Below, in pieces: positions 54,734-64,000 of a DNA stretch of 64,000 nt; within the stretch, counting starts at the first letter, position 1, and each line of letters begins with the position of its first letter. Below the pieces are notes generated by a model. The model saw nothing but the letters and a program-made list of their open reading frames with translations, had not been told where the DNA came from and did not search any database. This DNA is from Chryseolinea serpens (GTDB lineage Bacteria > Bacteroidota > Bacteroidia > Cytophagales > Cyclobacteriaceae): assembly GCF_900129725.1 (NCBI RefSeq), contig NZ_FQWQ01000001.1:3162001-3226000 (forward strand). The letters are read 5' to 3'. The position numbers and the translations under genes are program-made.

Positions 54734-55297
54734 CTATGAATTCTGATTCACTTTCAGCCCATTGAGCATCAAATCGAGGAATTGACTTTGTTTGAATTTA
54801 ATGGGCATGGTGTCATGGTCTGCTCTCATGATATCCCATTCCAGTACATTGATCCTTAATTCAGCTGAAAGCATGGGATCGATGTTGCTTCTGAATGTTC
54901 CTGAACGTTGGCCCTCCACCAAAAGATCATTTAAGTAAACGATCATTTCATGTTTATGCTGCTTCACCAGCTGATAGGCAGATGGGTAATACTTCCGGAT
55001 ATCATAAAGGAGAACAGCCCCCAAGGCCAGGGCTTGGTTGACGATGAACTCATTAAAAATTGAAAATCGAGCCGCCAACGTCCGCCCGCAGGTTTTCTGA
55101 TTCTTGAGTTCTAGCCTGCTTTCTTCTACAAACTGTCTCACGACATCCGCGACGATTGCGTCCTTGTTGTCGTAGGCCTTGTAAAGCGTTTTCTTTGACA
55201 CACCAAGATGCCCGGCAACATCGTCCATGGTTACGCGGTGTACTCCCCACTTTCCAAATAGATGTCTGCAAACCTTCACTATGCGACCTTTCTCCAT
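54734..55297 (-). CDS. TetR/AcrR-family regulator of the RND cassette
   Basis: A 187-residue TetR-type repressor. The HTH is VTMDDVAGHLGVSKKTLYKAYDNKDAIVADVV (about 22-53); the C-terminal helical half should bind a drug-like ligand. It is the last gene of the co-directional efflux cassette, about 95 bases downstream of the TolC gene, and likely controls it. Confidence 0.85.
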   Translation of the reverse strand: MEKGRIVKVCRHLFGKWGVHRVTMDDVAGHLGVSKKTLYKAYDNKDAIVADVVRQFVEESRLELKNQKTCGRTLAARFSIFNEFIVNQALALGAVLLYDIRKYYPSAYQLVKQHKHEMIVYLNDLLVEGQRSGTFRSNIDPMLSAELRINVLEWDIMRADHDTMPIKFKQSQFLDLMLNGLKVNQNS

Positions 55298-55391
55298 ACT
55301 CCTTTGTATATGTAGATGAGCCCATCATGAACTCCTTGCCTATCATTTATTGCACATCTCAGCAACTGTCTGGTCTATTCCGTGTGCCGGT

Positions 55392-56687
55392 TCATCTACC
55401 CAATTCTCCCAATGCCCGTTTCAGATTTGCTTCGGCAATTCTATAACCTACTTTAGATTCGATAACGCTGCTATAGGCCTGTTGCCAGATGGTTTGTGCA
55501 TCGAGAACATCTTTTCCGACAATGGTTCCTGCTTTTAACCGATCCTTGCTCAGTCGCAAATTTTCCTCTGCTTGCACTAAGGAGAGTGCTGCCAGCGTAA
55601 CACGTCTCGCACTTTGGTTCACTTGCAAAATGGCCTGTTGTACTTGCAATGAAATGATCTCTTTACTGTCCTTCAGTTGGTGCTCCTGCGCCCGGATCCG
55701 GTATTGCTGTTCTTTCACTTTTTCCGTTCGCTTGCCCCAACCGAAGATGGGTACGTTTACCGTTAACAAGCCATAATACGTTGCTAACGTATTGTTGTTG
55801 TTCTCGGGGTTGATCCCTTGCTTGCCATATGCCGTAACACCGCTTACACCCAGGGATACACTGGGCAAGAGGTCTGCTTTATAGATTCGTTCTTGCAGCC
55901 GGGCCGACTCCAAAGTCTTCTCCTGAATGCGGATCTCTGACCGAAGACTTTGTGCACGTACCGACAGGTCGGAAGTCTGGAGCGAATCAAACGTTCCGCT
56001 GATGCTATCCGGGACGACGAACTCGACACTGTCGCCAAGCCCTGTCAGTTGGGCCAGGTTCAGCTTCGCTAACGTAAGGGCATCTTTCGCTTGTCTCAAG
56101 CTCAACTCATTCTGATTTTGCTGTACGCGTGCACGCAGCAGATCATTCTTATATGTTAGACCCGCTGTGTATTGATTGTTTATGTCGGTAACCAAAGCGG
56201 TCAATTGCCGCTGGCTTTGTTCGGCCAAGTTGATTTGTTCCTTTGCCGAGACCACTTGCCAGTACGTTACTTCCGTATTATACAATACATCGGATGTAGT
56301 AAGGGTCTTGCGTTCGGTTTGAATATTTACGGTGTTCGCGGCGACGTCGCGTCCCAATTGATTTTTCCTTCCTGCATAGATGGGCTGATTGAAATTGATT
56401 CCCGGACTTACTCCGTATTCGGGCAATATTGTACTCAGCGGCTTGCCGAAATAGAATCCCGTAACCGTACCGTCAAGGGTAAACCTTCCGCTAGCATCAG
56501 CCTGATTTTTCTGGGCCTCGGCTACAAGAATATTTTCGTCGGCGGCTTTTACGTTGTTATTCTGACGAATGGCAAGTTGCCTGAATTCCTCCAGGGTTAT
56601 GCTTCGTTGCGCTACCGCTAGCGAAGACATGAACATCGATGCGATAAGGAGGGATCCGGGAAGAATCCCTTTGACTGTCAACTTCAT
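55392..56687 (-). CDS. TolC-family outer-membrane efflux channel
   Basis: A 431-residue precursor with a signal peptide (SLLIASMFMSSLAVAQ). It has two OEP repeats of long alpha-helices (NNVKAADENILVAEAQKNQADASGRF and LRSEIRIQEKTLESARLQERIYKADLLPSVSLG) with short beta segments. It forms the outer-membrane exit of the tripartite pump encoded just upstream. It is about 95 bases after the RND gene. Confidence 0.9.
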   Translation of the reverse strand: MKLTVKGILPGSLLIASMFMSSLAVAQRSITLEEFRQLAIRQNNNVKAADENILVAEAQKNQADASGRFTLDGTVTGFYFGKPLSTILPEYGVSPGINFNQPIYAGRKNQLGRDVAANTVNIQTERKTLTTSDVLYNTEVTYWQVVSAKEQINLAEQSQRQLTALVTDINNQYTAGLTYKNDLLRARVQQNQNELSLRQAKDALTLAKLNLAQLTGLGDSVEFVVPDSISGTFDSLQTSDLSVRAQSLRSEIRIQEKTLESARLQERIYKADLLPSVSLGVSGVTAYGKQGINPENNNNTLATYYGLLTVNVPIFGWGKRTEKVKEQQYRIRAQEHQLKDSKEIISLQVQQAILQVNQSARRVTLAALSLVQAEENLRLSKDRLKAGTIVGKDVLDAQTIWQQAYSSVIESKVGYRIAEANLKRALGELGR

Positions 56688-56782
56688 TTGATGTTGTTTA
56701 TGATATTTTGATTTCGATAAAGACTTAATCTATTCGTGACCACTTACCCTCGGGTCAAGAACATTTCCTGTGATGTGGAAGA

Positions 56783-59700
56783 TCAAACGACCTCCGGCTT
56801 ATACTGAATGTGTTCATCCGCGTCGGGCTGGCTGATTTCCTGGTGGGCAGGCTGGGGCTTTATAAACCAGAAGTAGAGCACGGGCACGACAAACAATGTC
56901 ATCACCATAGAGAAGACAAGGCCAAGCGCCAACACACTGCCCAAGGGCGACCACAAGGGGGACTTGCTTAAAATCATCGGAACAACGCCGATGGCCGCCG
57001 CCGAAGAAGTCAAAAAGATCGGCCTCATTCTTCGTTTGGCGGATGCAATGGCCGCAGCCTTCAGCGTATAGCCATGCTCGCGAATTAACTCATCGGCATA
57101 GTCAACCAGGATGATTCCATTGCGTACCACAATTCCCATGAGACTGATGATGCCGATGAATGCTGTAAAACCCATCGGGTTGCCCGTTAAGAAAAGTCCC
57201 AGCATAGCGCCGAGCAGACTCAGCGGAAATGCGGCCAGCACGATCAACACCTTTCCGATACTCTTAAACTGAAATAACAACGTAAGGAAAATGAGCATCA
57301 GGCTAATCAATAATGACTTGCCCATGTCGGGCGATGTTTCTCCCGAGGACTCCACTTCGCCCCCATAATTAATGGAAATACCTTCGGGCAAAGGAAGGGC
57401 CTCTATTTTTGGCCTGACTTCATTGACAATCGTAGTTGCCGTCACACCAAGCTGTGCCTCGGATCGCACGGTGAGTGTGCGTATTCCATTGCGATGAGCA
57501 ATTATACCGGTATGCCATGCGGGTTGAAGTTCGACCACATCCTTGAGCGGCACTTTTGTATTGTATTGTGAAGTGACGTAGATGTTCTCAAGCTTGTTCA
57601 AGCCGTCCCTATTTTTGCCGTCCAGTCGCAAAACGATGTCGATTGGCTTATCCTCTTCCCATAATGTGGACACGATGTTCCCTTTGATCTCACCACCCAA
57701 GGTTTGTGTAATCGCAGCATGGCTTACTCCCAGGCGACTCGCAGCATCTTCTTTGATGATCGCGCGCACACCAAAGTAATCGTCCTGGTAGTCGGTGCGG
57801 ATCCAATTGGCTCCTTTTGCTCGCTCGACAATGGCCGCCACTTGCGCAGCGACTTTTTTCTGATCCTTGAGATTATCTCCCACAACGCGGATCTCTACCG
57901 GGGCGGGAGTTTCCTTGTTTGATAGCTGTCGTACCCGTACATATCCGTTGGGCAGAAAGTTTTGGAACTTGGGCAAGTATTCTGCGATCAGGTCAACCGT
58001 GGCTTGTTCGCTGGTTGTATTGATAAATATTTGTGCAAAATTTTCACGTGGCGTTTCCGGCGCATACGTAGCGTGGAATCGCGGTGAGGAAGTCCCCACA
58101 AAACTGGCTGTCGTTACAATGCGGGGATCGCCTTTTATTGCGGCTTCCACTTTTTCCACTGCCCTGGCGGTCTCTGTCACATCGGTTCCGTTTTGCATCC
58201 ATAGCTCAAGATTAAATTGATTTCGCTCGGCCATCGGAAATAGTTCTTCTTGCACATTTCCACCGATAAACATGGCCAGGAAAACGGAGAACAGGCCCGA
58301 GAACATGGTTAACTTTGGCCAGCGGAAACAAAACTCTACTGCCTGGTTAAATCCCTCCTGTAAATAATCGAGCACGTTCCTCTTTACCGGACGGTCGCCC
58401 ACATGATGCTTAAGTCCCTTTTTCAAAAAGACATAGCACATATAAGGCGTCAACAACAGGGCCACCAGAAATGACGCGAATAGCGCGATGGATACAGCAA
58501 TGGGCAACGATACAATGAACTCTTTGGGAAGTCCTCTGAGCACAAAGGCCAGGGGCATGAAGGCGAAGATAATCGCAGCGGTTGCCGTGAACACCGGCAC
58601 CATGAGCTGTGTGGCGCTTTGCCATGCCGCCGTCCAGTTGGCAACGCCCTCATCGAGTTTTTCGATGTAATTATCTACGATGACAATTGCATCATCGACC
58701 ACCATGCCCAGCACCACAATCAGTGCGGCGAGGGATACCTGGTGAATTTCTATGCCGATTAAATTAAGAATGGCAAAGGTAATAGCAATGGATACCGGCG
58801 CGGCAATAGCGGATATCGAAGCAATGCGAAAAGGCAACAGCAACATGACCACTACAATAACCGCGGCGATGGCAATGCCAAACTCCACCATAAAGTGACT
58901 GACCCGTTCGCGCACTACTTCCGGCTGATCAACAATGGTATTGATGTTCACATCCGCAGGCAGGGTTTTCTTTACTTCTTCAATCCTTTCTCTCAGATCC
59001 GCTCCCAAAAAAACGATGTTGTTCCCGGGCTGCATCTGTACGGTGAGCATCATCACCTTGTCGTTGCCGACCTTTATAAAACTATTCAGTTCTTCATAGC
59101 GTCTTTCAATACGCGCCACATCTTTCAGACGAACCACTTTGCCGTCGGGGGTACTGAAAATAATCTGGTTGCCAATGGCGGCCTCATCTTTATACCGGCT
59201 GTTGGCAAAGATGGGGACATTGCTGGCCGACAGGGTGATGTCGCCCGTGTAGTTGGTCACGTTCTGGGTTTGCAATACAGACGACAACGCAGCGAAATCA
59301 AATCCATATTGCTGCATCTTCTCATCGTCTACCACGATGTAGATCTGTTGACGCTGCCCGCCATAGCGATTGATCTTGGACACCTCGGGTATGGTCTTGA
59401 TGCCATCCTCCAATTTGTCGAGGTAGTTTTCCATTTCCGCATAGCTTCTGCCGGGTGCACTCACCGTGATCATTTGCGCCACCACATCACCAAACTCGCT
59501 GTTAACAATCGGACCTTGCACACCCGGCGGAAGCTGTGGACGCAGCGTGCTGTTCAGCCCATGCTGCAGCGTGCTCCAAAACTTTTTGGGATCTTTTACT
59601 TCATCGTTCAACTCTGCAATAATGACAACCTGCCCTTCTTTGGTTTCCGAGCGCGTCTTTGCTTTTTTGATTTCTTCAAAACTGAAGAGGAATTGCTCGA

Positions 59701-59914
59701 TCTTATCGGTCACCTGTTTTTCAACCTGGATTTCATCCGCACCCGGATAGAGCGCAAAGACAATACCCTGCCGTACCGTAATGCGTGGGTCTTCACTCCG
59801 GGGCATGGTGATCAAGGCCACGATACCCACAACGACCAGCAATCCGGCAATCAGCAACGATAGCTGGCTATACTTCATCGAAGCTTCAATAATATTTATT
59901 CTGCGTTTTTTCAT
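56783..59914 (-). CDS. RND-family efflux permease (AcrB/MexB-type)
   Basis: A 1043-residue RND pump with 12 helices and two large periplasmic loops. The proton-relay aspartates are in VVDDAIVIVDN in TM4 (near residue 408). SFIGIISLMGIVVRNGIILVDYADE in the C-terminal half matches the duplicated region. Length fits the family. Substrate is unknown, from drugs to metals; the acidic DD favours the HAE-type drug pumps. It lies 55 bases after the adaptor gene. Confidence 0.95.
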   Translation of the reverse strand: MKKRRINIIEASMKYSQLSLLIAGLLVVVGIVALITMPRSEDPRITVRQGIVFALYPGADEIQVEKQVTDKIEQFLFSFEEIKKAKTRSETKEGQVVIIAELNDEVKDPKKFWSTLQHGLNSTLRPQLPPGVQGPIVNSEFGDVVAQMITVSAPGRSYAEMENYLDKLEDGIKTIPEVSKINRYGGQRQQIYIVVDDEKMQQYGFDFAALSSVLQTQNVTNYTGDITLSASNVPIFANSRYKDEAAIGNQIIFSTPDGKVVRLKDVARIERRYEELNSFIKVGNDKVMMLTVQMQPGNNIVFLGADLRERIEEVKKTLPADVNINTIVDQPEVVRERVSHFMVEFGIAIAAVIVVVMLLLPFRIASISAIAAPVSIAITFAILNLIGIEIHQVSLAALIVVLGMVVDDAIVIVDNYIEKLDEGVANWTAAWQSATQLMVPVFTATAAIIFAFMPLAFVLRGLPKEFIVSLPIAVSIALFASFLVALLLTPYMCYVFLKKGLKHHVGDRPVKRNVLDYLQEGFNQAVEFCFRWPKLTMFSGLFSVFLAMFIGGNVQEELFPMAERNQFNLELWMQNGTDVTETARAVEKVEAAIKGDPRIVTTASFVGTSSPRFHATYAPETPRENFAQIFINTTSEQATVDLIAEYLPKFQNFLPNGYVRVRQLSNKETPAPVEIRVVGDNLKDQKKVAAQVAAIVERAKGANWIRTDYQDDYFGVRAIIKEDAASRLGVSHAAITQTLGGEIKGNIVSTLWEEDKPIDIVLRLDGKNRDGLNKLENIYVTSQYNTKVPLKDVVELQPAWHTGIIAHRNGIRTLTVRSEAQLGVTATTIVNEVRPKIEALPLPEGISINYGGEVESSGETSPDMGKSLLISLMLIFLTLLFQFKSIGKVLIVLAAFPLSLLGAMLGLFLTGNPMGFTAFIGIISLMGIVVRNGIILVDYADELIREHGYTLKAAAIASAKRRMRPIFLTSSAAAIGVVPMILSKSPLWSPLGSVLALGLVFSMVMTLFVVPVLYFWFIKPQPAHQEISQPDADEHIQYKPEVV

Positions 59915-59969
59915 TTTGTCTTTTCCATCAATGTATCTGCTTAACTAATCGACGTATCGGAAAGGCCTT

Positions 59970-60995
59970 TTAAAGCGATACGGTTTGACCGTCTTTCAGC
60001 TGCGTTTGCCCCTGAATGATCACCCGGTCTCCAATGTGAAGTCCCTCCGAAACAATGACCTCGTTCATCGACAGGCCATCGACAACGATTCTCTTTCTGA
60101 TGGCCCTGTTTTTATCGTCTACAACAAAGACGTAGGTAAACTCTTCCGGATCGCGTACAACGGCATCGGCAGGTACCGTCAACACGTCGCGTTTGTGATC
60201 CGTGGAGATAGTGATGTTTGCCAACATTCCGGGAAGAAGTTTCCCGTTGGCATTGGCCAGTCGCACTTTCACTTCAAAGCTTCTGGTCGAAGCATCCGCT
60301 TGTGGGTTAAGGATGCTGATCTTTCCACTTCGTGTATCCTGGATGGCAGGAATGGTGACGGTCGCGCCCGTACCGATCGCGAGCTTACTGATCTCACTTT
60401 CCGAAACCGAAATTTTTGCATACACCAAATCCGTCTTCACGATGGTAAAGGCCATGATTCCGCCGGACGCGATGGCTCCCTTTTCAATGTCTTTGGCCGT
60501 CACCATGCCGGCGAATGGCGCGTACAGTTTTGTGTCTGCCAATCGCTTCGCCGCAATGCTCTTGTTTGCTGTCGCTTGCGATAGGGCAACCTTGGCCGTC
60601 AAATGTTCACGGGCAGGCAAGCTTCCTTTTGCATAGAGCTCATCGAGCCGGTTGAAGTTATCCTGTGCCTGCTCGAGCGACGCTTCCGCCAGTAGCAAAT
60701 TGTTTTGATATTCGACGGTTTCTATAGCCGCCAGCAACTGTCCTTCCTTCACGTGTTGCCCTTCTTCCACATATACCGCCGTTACTCTTCCGGGAACCAG
60801 AAAGCCCAAGGCCACTGAATTGTCTGCTTCTATCGATCCGCTATAGGAGAGTGTCTCCGCGATTCCATTGGCCGTCAATTGCCGCGTGCTGACTTTCAAA
60901 ATTGGAACCGTTACTTGATCGTCCCCTTTTTTACCACAGCTTGCCAGCAGCACGACCGCCAGGCTTATCAAGGACAATTCTTTAAGTACATTCAT
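59970..60995 (-). CDS. Periplasmic adaptor (HlyD/MFP) lipoprotein of the RND pump
   Basis: A 341-residue lipoprotein: lipobox LLASC (Cys near 19). The hairpin and lipoyl halves are clear (LSYSGSIEADNSVALGFLVPGRVTAVYVEEGQHVKEGQLLAAIETVEYQNNLLLAEASLEQAQDNFNRLDELYAKG), then AKRLADTKLYAPFAGMVTAKDIEKG and the C-terminal beta domains. It joins the RND pump to the TolC channel. The start at 60995 (MNVLKEL) is preferred to 61037. Confidence 0.93.
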   Translation of the reverse strand: MNVLKELSLISLAVVLLASCGKKGDDQVTVPILKVSTRQLTANGIAETLSYSGSIEADNSVALGFLVPGRVTAVYVEEGQHVKEGQLLAAIETVEYQNNLLLAEASLEQAQDNFNRLDELYAKGSLPAREHLTAKVALSQATANKSIAAKRLADTKLYAPFAGMVTAKDIEKGAIASGGIMAFTIVKTDLVYAKISVSESEISKLAIGTGATVTIPAIQDTRSGKISILNPQADASTRSFEVKVRLANANGKLLPGMLANITISTDHKRDVLTVPADAVVRDPEEFTYVFVVDDKNRAIRKRIVVDGLSMNEVIVSEGLHIGDRVIIQGQTQLKDGQTVSL

Positions 60996-61050
60996 AAAAA
61001 TTATTCGTTTTTGTTTTTTAATGGGTATGGGTATCAACCGGTGAAAGGTT

Positions 61051-61749
61051 TTATAATACGGTGGTAGCGAGCAGGTGTTCCGGCGATGTATGAAACAGTG
61101 CCTTGGTCTGATTCATGTTGTCCTGATACAGTCCAAGAATGTAAGCAGCCTCCTTCGACCGGTCTACTTCTTCATTTTCAGGATGCGAGAATACATGGTA
61201 GTAGTGCACGCCATATACGCTCACCTCGCGATCGAGTTCCTTTGAGATCTCCATTTGCAGCATGCCTGCGATCCTGCCCAGCGGCGATGGCGCCTGTGAT
61301 TTTTGAACAGGGTCGTTGCAAATCTGGATGAAGGTGCCACGTCGGTGATGTTTCATCAAGGGAAGTAATAACCTTGCGGACATAAACCAATACGACAAAC
61401 TATCGCATTGCATCGCATCCCAGGTAACATAGTCCAACTCGGTAAGCGGTAGCGCGGGATAGGTGGTGCAGGAAAGAATAATCACCAGGTCTATTCTGCC
61501 GTAGTTAGATTGAATGTGATCGGCAATCTCTTTTGACCTTTCGTAGTCCATCGGGTCGGTGAGCAGTGTGACCAGTGAACCGGTGGCAATATCCGCCACT
61601 TCGCTTTTGATTTGCAGGATGGTATCCGCATTGGATGCCGGCACAATCACCAATGCATCGCGCTGAAGCAGTTGCCGGATAATAGCAATCTCCAGTGGCT
61701 GCGTAAGGCCTGCAACGATTGAAATGATGTTTTTTGATGAACTGTCCAT
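61051..61749 (-). CDS. SDR-like protein with degenerate active site
   Basis: A 232-residue Rossmann protein of the short-chain dehydrogenase fold: IISIVAGLTQPLEIAIIRQLL in place of the TGxxxGIG dinucleotide motif, then DLVIILSCTTYP where NAG is expected, and FIQICNDPVQKSQAPSPLGRIAGMLQMEI in place of Ser...YxxxK. The catalytic Tyr and Lys are absent, so it may bind a nucleotide or serve as a regulator rather than a dehydrogenase. It is placed between an AraC regulator and the adaptor gene, 55 bases upstream of the latter, so it belongs to the efflux unit. Start Met 61749 is chosen over 61779. Confidence 0.75.
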   Translation of the reverse strand: MDSSSKNIISIVAGLTQPLEIAIIRQLLQRDALVIVPASNADTILQIKSEVADIATGSLVTLLTDPMDYERSKEIADHIQSNYGRIDLVIILSCTTYPALPLTELDYVTWDAMQCDSLSYWFMSARLLLPLMKHHRRGTFIQICNDPVQKSQAPSPLGRIAGMLQMEISKELDREVSVYGVHYYHVFSHPENEEVDRSKEAAYILGLYQDNMNQTKALFHTSPEHLLATTVL

Positions 61750-61820
61750 GTTGATCGCCCTCTCGGGATGACGATACAAAAATGGCGTGCACGCAACGTG
61801 CTAAGAATGTTGAAATGTAC

Positions 61821-62798
61821 TTAAGTTATGTCTGAAAGTACTCGTTCCTGTGAATGGACCGACAATTCTTCCGGCATCATGGGCGTATGTTGTTTGCTCT
61901 TGCGATACTCGGATGGCGTAAGCCCTGTCTTGTTTTTGAAAAACTTGCTGAAAAAGAACTGATCGCTAAACTGCAATAAACCGGCCGCCTGCCCGACAGA
62001 ATTATCAGGGTCATTCAGCAAGATCATCGCTTCCGTGATCACCATCTCGTCGATCAGATCGCCCGCTGTTTTGCCTGCCACTTCCTTCACCGTTTGCGTG
62101 AGGTATCGGGGCGTGATGGCCAGTTGACCCGCGTAAAATTGGACACTCCGTTCCTCCCTGTAATGCTTTATGAGCAACTTCATAAAGCGCGCGGTAATAT
62201 CCTGTTTGCGCGTGGGTTTCGATTTTAGTTCCTGATTATGATGATAGAAAACATTGATCAGTTCATAAATCACCATGCTGAAGTTATGCTGAATGATCTC
62301 TTGCGAGAACTCATTCTTTTCGCGGGTCGCAATATTGGCGTATAGCATTTTAAAAATGCCCGACAGCAGCGCGACCTCTTCCCTTTCCAAAACCACGTGC
62401 ATGCTTAGATTGGGGCCCAGCAACTTGAAAGCGGAAAGGTATTTCTGGTAGATGCCTGCTTTCAACAAAAAATCGTTTGAGAAAGAGAGGCATGCGCTGG
62501 AAATAAACTCGGATGACCCTGTGAATTGACAAATTGTACCCGGTTCGATCAAAACAAACTCACCTTCGCGTATGACATGACTCACCAGGTTCAGCTTTAA
62601 CGACAATTCTCCCGCGGTAACCATGAAGAAAAAATATTGGTCGACCCGGAAAGGGTAGAAGATGGGAATCGCTTTTCTTTCGTTCTCTGTAACCGATACC
62701 TGAAGTCCATCCAATTGCCTGGTTTGTCCCAGGATAATGAGCAATTCTGAAAAGGTGTGATTACGCACGGCCTGATTCTCAATTTTTACGGGTTCCAT
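61821..62798 (-). CDS. AraC-family regulator of the efflux cassette
   Basis: A 325-residue regulator. An N-terminal cupin-like sensing domain (FYPFRVDQYFFFMVTAGELSLKLN, HVIREGEFVLIEPGTICQFTGSS, to about 180) and a C-terminal AraC HTH (about 220-315, FYAGQLAITPRYLTQTVKEVAGKTAGDLIDEMVITEAMILL, VGQAAGLLQFSDQFFFSKFFKNKTGLTPSEYRK). It heads the run of genes down to TetR, so the cassette has regulators at both ends. The start at 62798 (MEPVKIENQ) is chosen because family sequence begins there; the frame is open up to 62954. Confidence 0.87.
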   Translation of the reverse strand: MEPVKIENQAVRNHTFSELLIILGQTRQLDGLQVSVTENERKAIPIFYPFRVDQYFFFMVTAGELSLKLNLVSHVIREGEFVLIEPGTICQFTGSSEFISSACLSFSNDFLLKAGIYQKYLSAFKLLGPNLSMHVVLEREEVALLSGIFKMLYANIATREKNEFSQEIIQHNFSMVIYELINVFYHHNQELKSKPTRKQDITARFMKLLIKHYREERSVQFYAGQLAITPRYLTQTVKEVAGKTAGDLIDEMVITEAMILLNDPDNSVGQAAGLLQFSDQFFFSKFFKNKTGLTPSEYRKSKQHTPMMPEELSVHSQERVLSDIT

Positions 62799-63111
62799 CA
62801 CACAGGGGTTGGGTTGATGCTTGTGAGGACGAAACGACTTTGATTTTATTTTAACCTCCTGCAACAGTTGCAAACAAAGCAGCCTCCAGACCCCGTGGAT
62901 TGATCTCCTGGGCAAACACTTTGTTGAAAAGATCGAATCTGAAAAAGGGGCCAAAAAGGTTTTTATCCAGGCAGGTTCGGAGCATTGGCGGTCGCCAGAA
63001 CGATGAGCGTAGGTAAGATCTTATCGGGTTAAACCATTTTGCCTTAAAATGCCCCAAAAACCGCGAGGGCCGTTAGGTTCGGCTTTTCCTTTTTTGGAAA
63101 TTGGCTCTACC
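62799..63111. other. Intergenic region between two divergent AraC-type genes
   Basis: About 310 bases with control regions of two divergent regulators. A weak GCCG...CGGC hairpin followed by T-rich sequence lies at about 63070-63095. No promoter can be assigned with confidence. Confidence 0.5.
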
Positions 63112-64000
63112 ATGAAGGAACTACCCGAAATCGTCTTGAATTTTTGGAATTTCTTGTTTGTCGGGCTTTCGTTTATCGGCCTATTTTTTTCGATCAAACT
63201 AATTATCGTACCCCGCCTGAATAACCGGGCCTCTAAGGCCCTGGGCCTCTATCTTCTTTTGCAATCTCTCGGTTTATTGGAGTCGTGTCTTTATTGGACG
63301 AATTACGTTTATCGCGTCCCTGAATTCTACTCGTCAACCTTTCTCTTCGCCCTGCTCTATGGCCCGCTGCTCGTTATTTATTTTGATGCCGTATTTGAGA
63401 ATCCTAAACCTGTCCTCCACTATAGTTTTCATTTTTTACCCTTCCTGATCATGCTGGGTCTCAAAATGCCCTATTATCTCAGTTCACCAGAAGTCAAGAT
63501 TCTGTATCCGGACCAGGCTCCTCTCTCCTATTTGATAAACGGACTAATCGACTACGCCGAAATCGTCAACATCACTCACCTTTCCATTTACGGCTACGTT
63601 TTATTCAGGAAGATCCGTTCCCACCCGGGCATCGGATACATGCGCCGCTGGGCCAATTCGATACTGGCGTTCTACATCTCATTCATTGCGTTGACAATCC
63701 TGTATTGGTCGATCGTTGTGGCTCAGCAAAGTACTTTGCTTGCCGACTATTTCATTTCGCTCTCGGCTTGCGGTGCCATTATCCTGCTCGCCTGGTTTGG
63801 CGACCAGTACGAAAAAATGAAAGAGGGTGAGCCCATCATGGACTCGCTTTGGCCTCGTTTAAAGGATCAGCCTCAAAATCATCAGTCGTTGTCACCTATT
63901 CTCCACCCCGGTGAAATCCTTGTCCATGAAGCAGAAGATATAAAATATAAGAACTCCGGTCTGCCGGACTCGCTGGCTAAAAAACTTGCCGCGGATCTTG
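63112..64000 (+). CDS. Membrane-anchored AraC-type regulator (partial, runs off the window)
   Basis: The gene starts at ATG 63112 and is open to the last base (296 codons). The first 230 residues contain six to seven hydrophobic helices (FWNFLFVGLSFIGLFFSIKLIIV, LGLYLLLQSLGLLESCLYW, FYISFIALTILYWSIVVAQ, ACGAIILLAWFGDQY). The last 20 visible residues, YKNSGLPDSLAKKLAADL, match the lead-in to the AraC HTH in membrane-anchored Bacteroidota regulators as I recall them. The HTH itself is outside the window. It is divergent from the efflux AraC regulator. Confidence 0.75.
   Translation, partial: MKELPEIVLNFWNFLFVGLSFIGLFFSIKLIIVPRLNNRASKALGLYLLLQSLGLLESCLYWTNYVYRVPEFYSSTFLFALLYGPLLVIYFDAVFENPKPVLHYSFHFLPFLIMLGLKMPYYLSSPEVKILYPDQAPLSYLINGLIDYAEIVNITHLSIYGYVLFRKIRSHPGIGYMRRWANSILAFYISFIALTILYWSIVVAQQSTLLADYFISLSACGAIILLAWFGDQYEKMKEGEPIMDSLWPRLKDQPQNHQSLSPILHPGEILVHEAEDIKYKNSGLPDSLAKKLAADL

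Overview
The window is a stretch of Bacteroidota chromosome, most likely a gliding or type IX-secreting member of the Cytophagales. The evidence is a complete porP-gldK-gldL-gldM-gldN cluster, a PorW/SprE-like C-terminus, several lineage-typical families (DUF5686, DUF4271, DUF4230, BetR-like HTH, TonB-fused anti-sigma factor), promoters of the Bacteroidota TTTG-N19-TAnnTTTG type, and general absence of strong Shine-Dalgarno sites. Base composition is moderate by eye, except for a clearly AT-rich island at about 51.3-54.7 kb. I cannot name a genus with certainty.

Layout. 0-12.5 kb is an envelope/T9SS block: the end of a PorW/SprE-like gene, a class A penicillin-binding protein and uvrC on the plus strand, then, on the minus strand, DUF4271, hemD, porP/sprF, gldK, gldL, gldM and gldN. 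12.5-30.9 kb is mostly housekeeping: hemW, rho, serS, a nucleoid-associated protein, an alpha/beta hydrolase with dxs, scpA, a creatininase-family hydrolase, a lytic transglycosylase, a DUF5686 outer-membrane protein, nadD, gmk and an ECF sigma/anti-sigma pair that heads the gmk-nadD run. 31-43 kb holds two glycosyltransferases, a VWA protein divergent from a second ECF sigma/TonB-anti-sigma pair, a LytS/LytTR two-component system, an AraC-type pseudo-receiver protein and an HTH regulator with palindromes at its start. 44-51 kb carries an aminotransferase, recR, clpS, a sodium symporter, a small secreted protein, an alkyltransferase-like protein and a large periplasmic Ig-like protein.

51-54.7 kb is an accessory region anchored on tRNA-Ser(UGA). 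The tRNA 3' end and about 170 bp of flank are duplicated 2 kb downstream. Between and around the copies lie further tRNA fragments, a stub resembling an integrase start, a strong inverted repeat, a frameshifted DUF3592 gene, a lipoprotein of unknown function and a secreted orphan. It reads as a decayed integrative element or serial-insertion scar. 54.7-62.8 kb is a co-directional tripartite RND efflux cassette (AraC regulator, degenerate SDR, adaptor, pump, TolC, TetR). The window ends in a truncated membrane-anchored AraC-type regulator.

The most unusual items are a carbohydrate-binding-module-like insertion inside GldN, a response regulator whose phospho-acceptor Asp and switch Lys are replaced by Glu and Arg, a glycosyltransferase with a second, inactivated GT2-like half, and the layered tRNA-Ser scar. 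All functional calls come from reading the sequence and recalling families; no database search was run.
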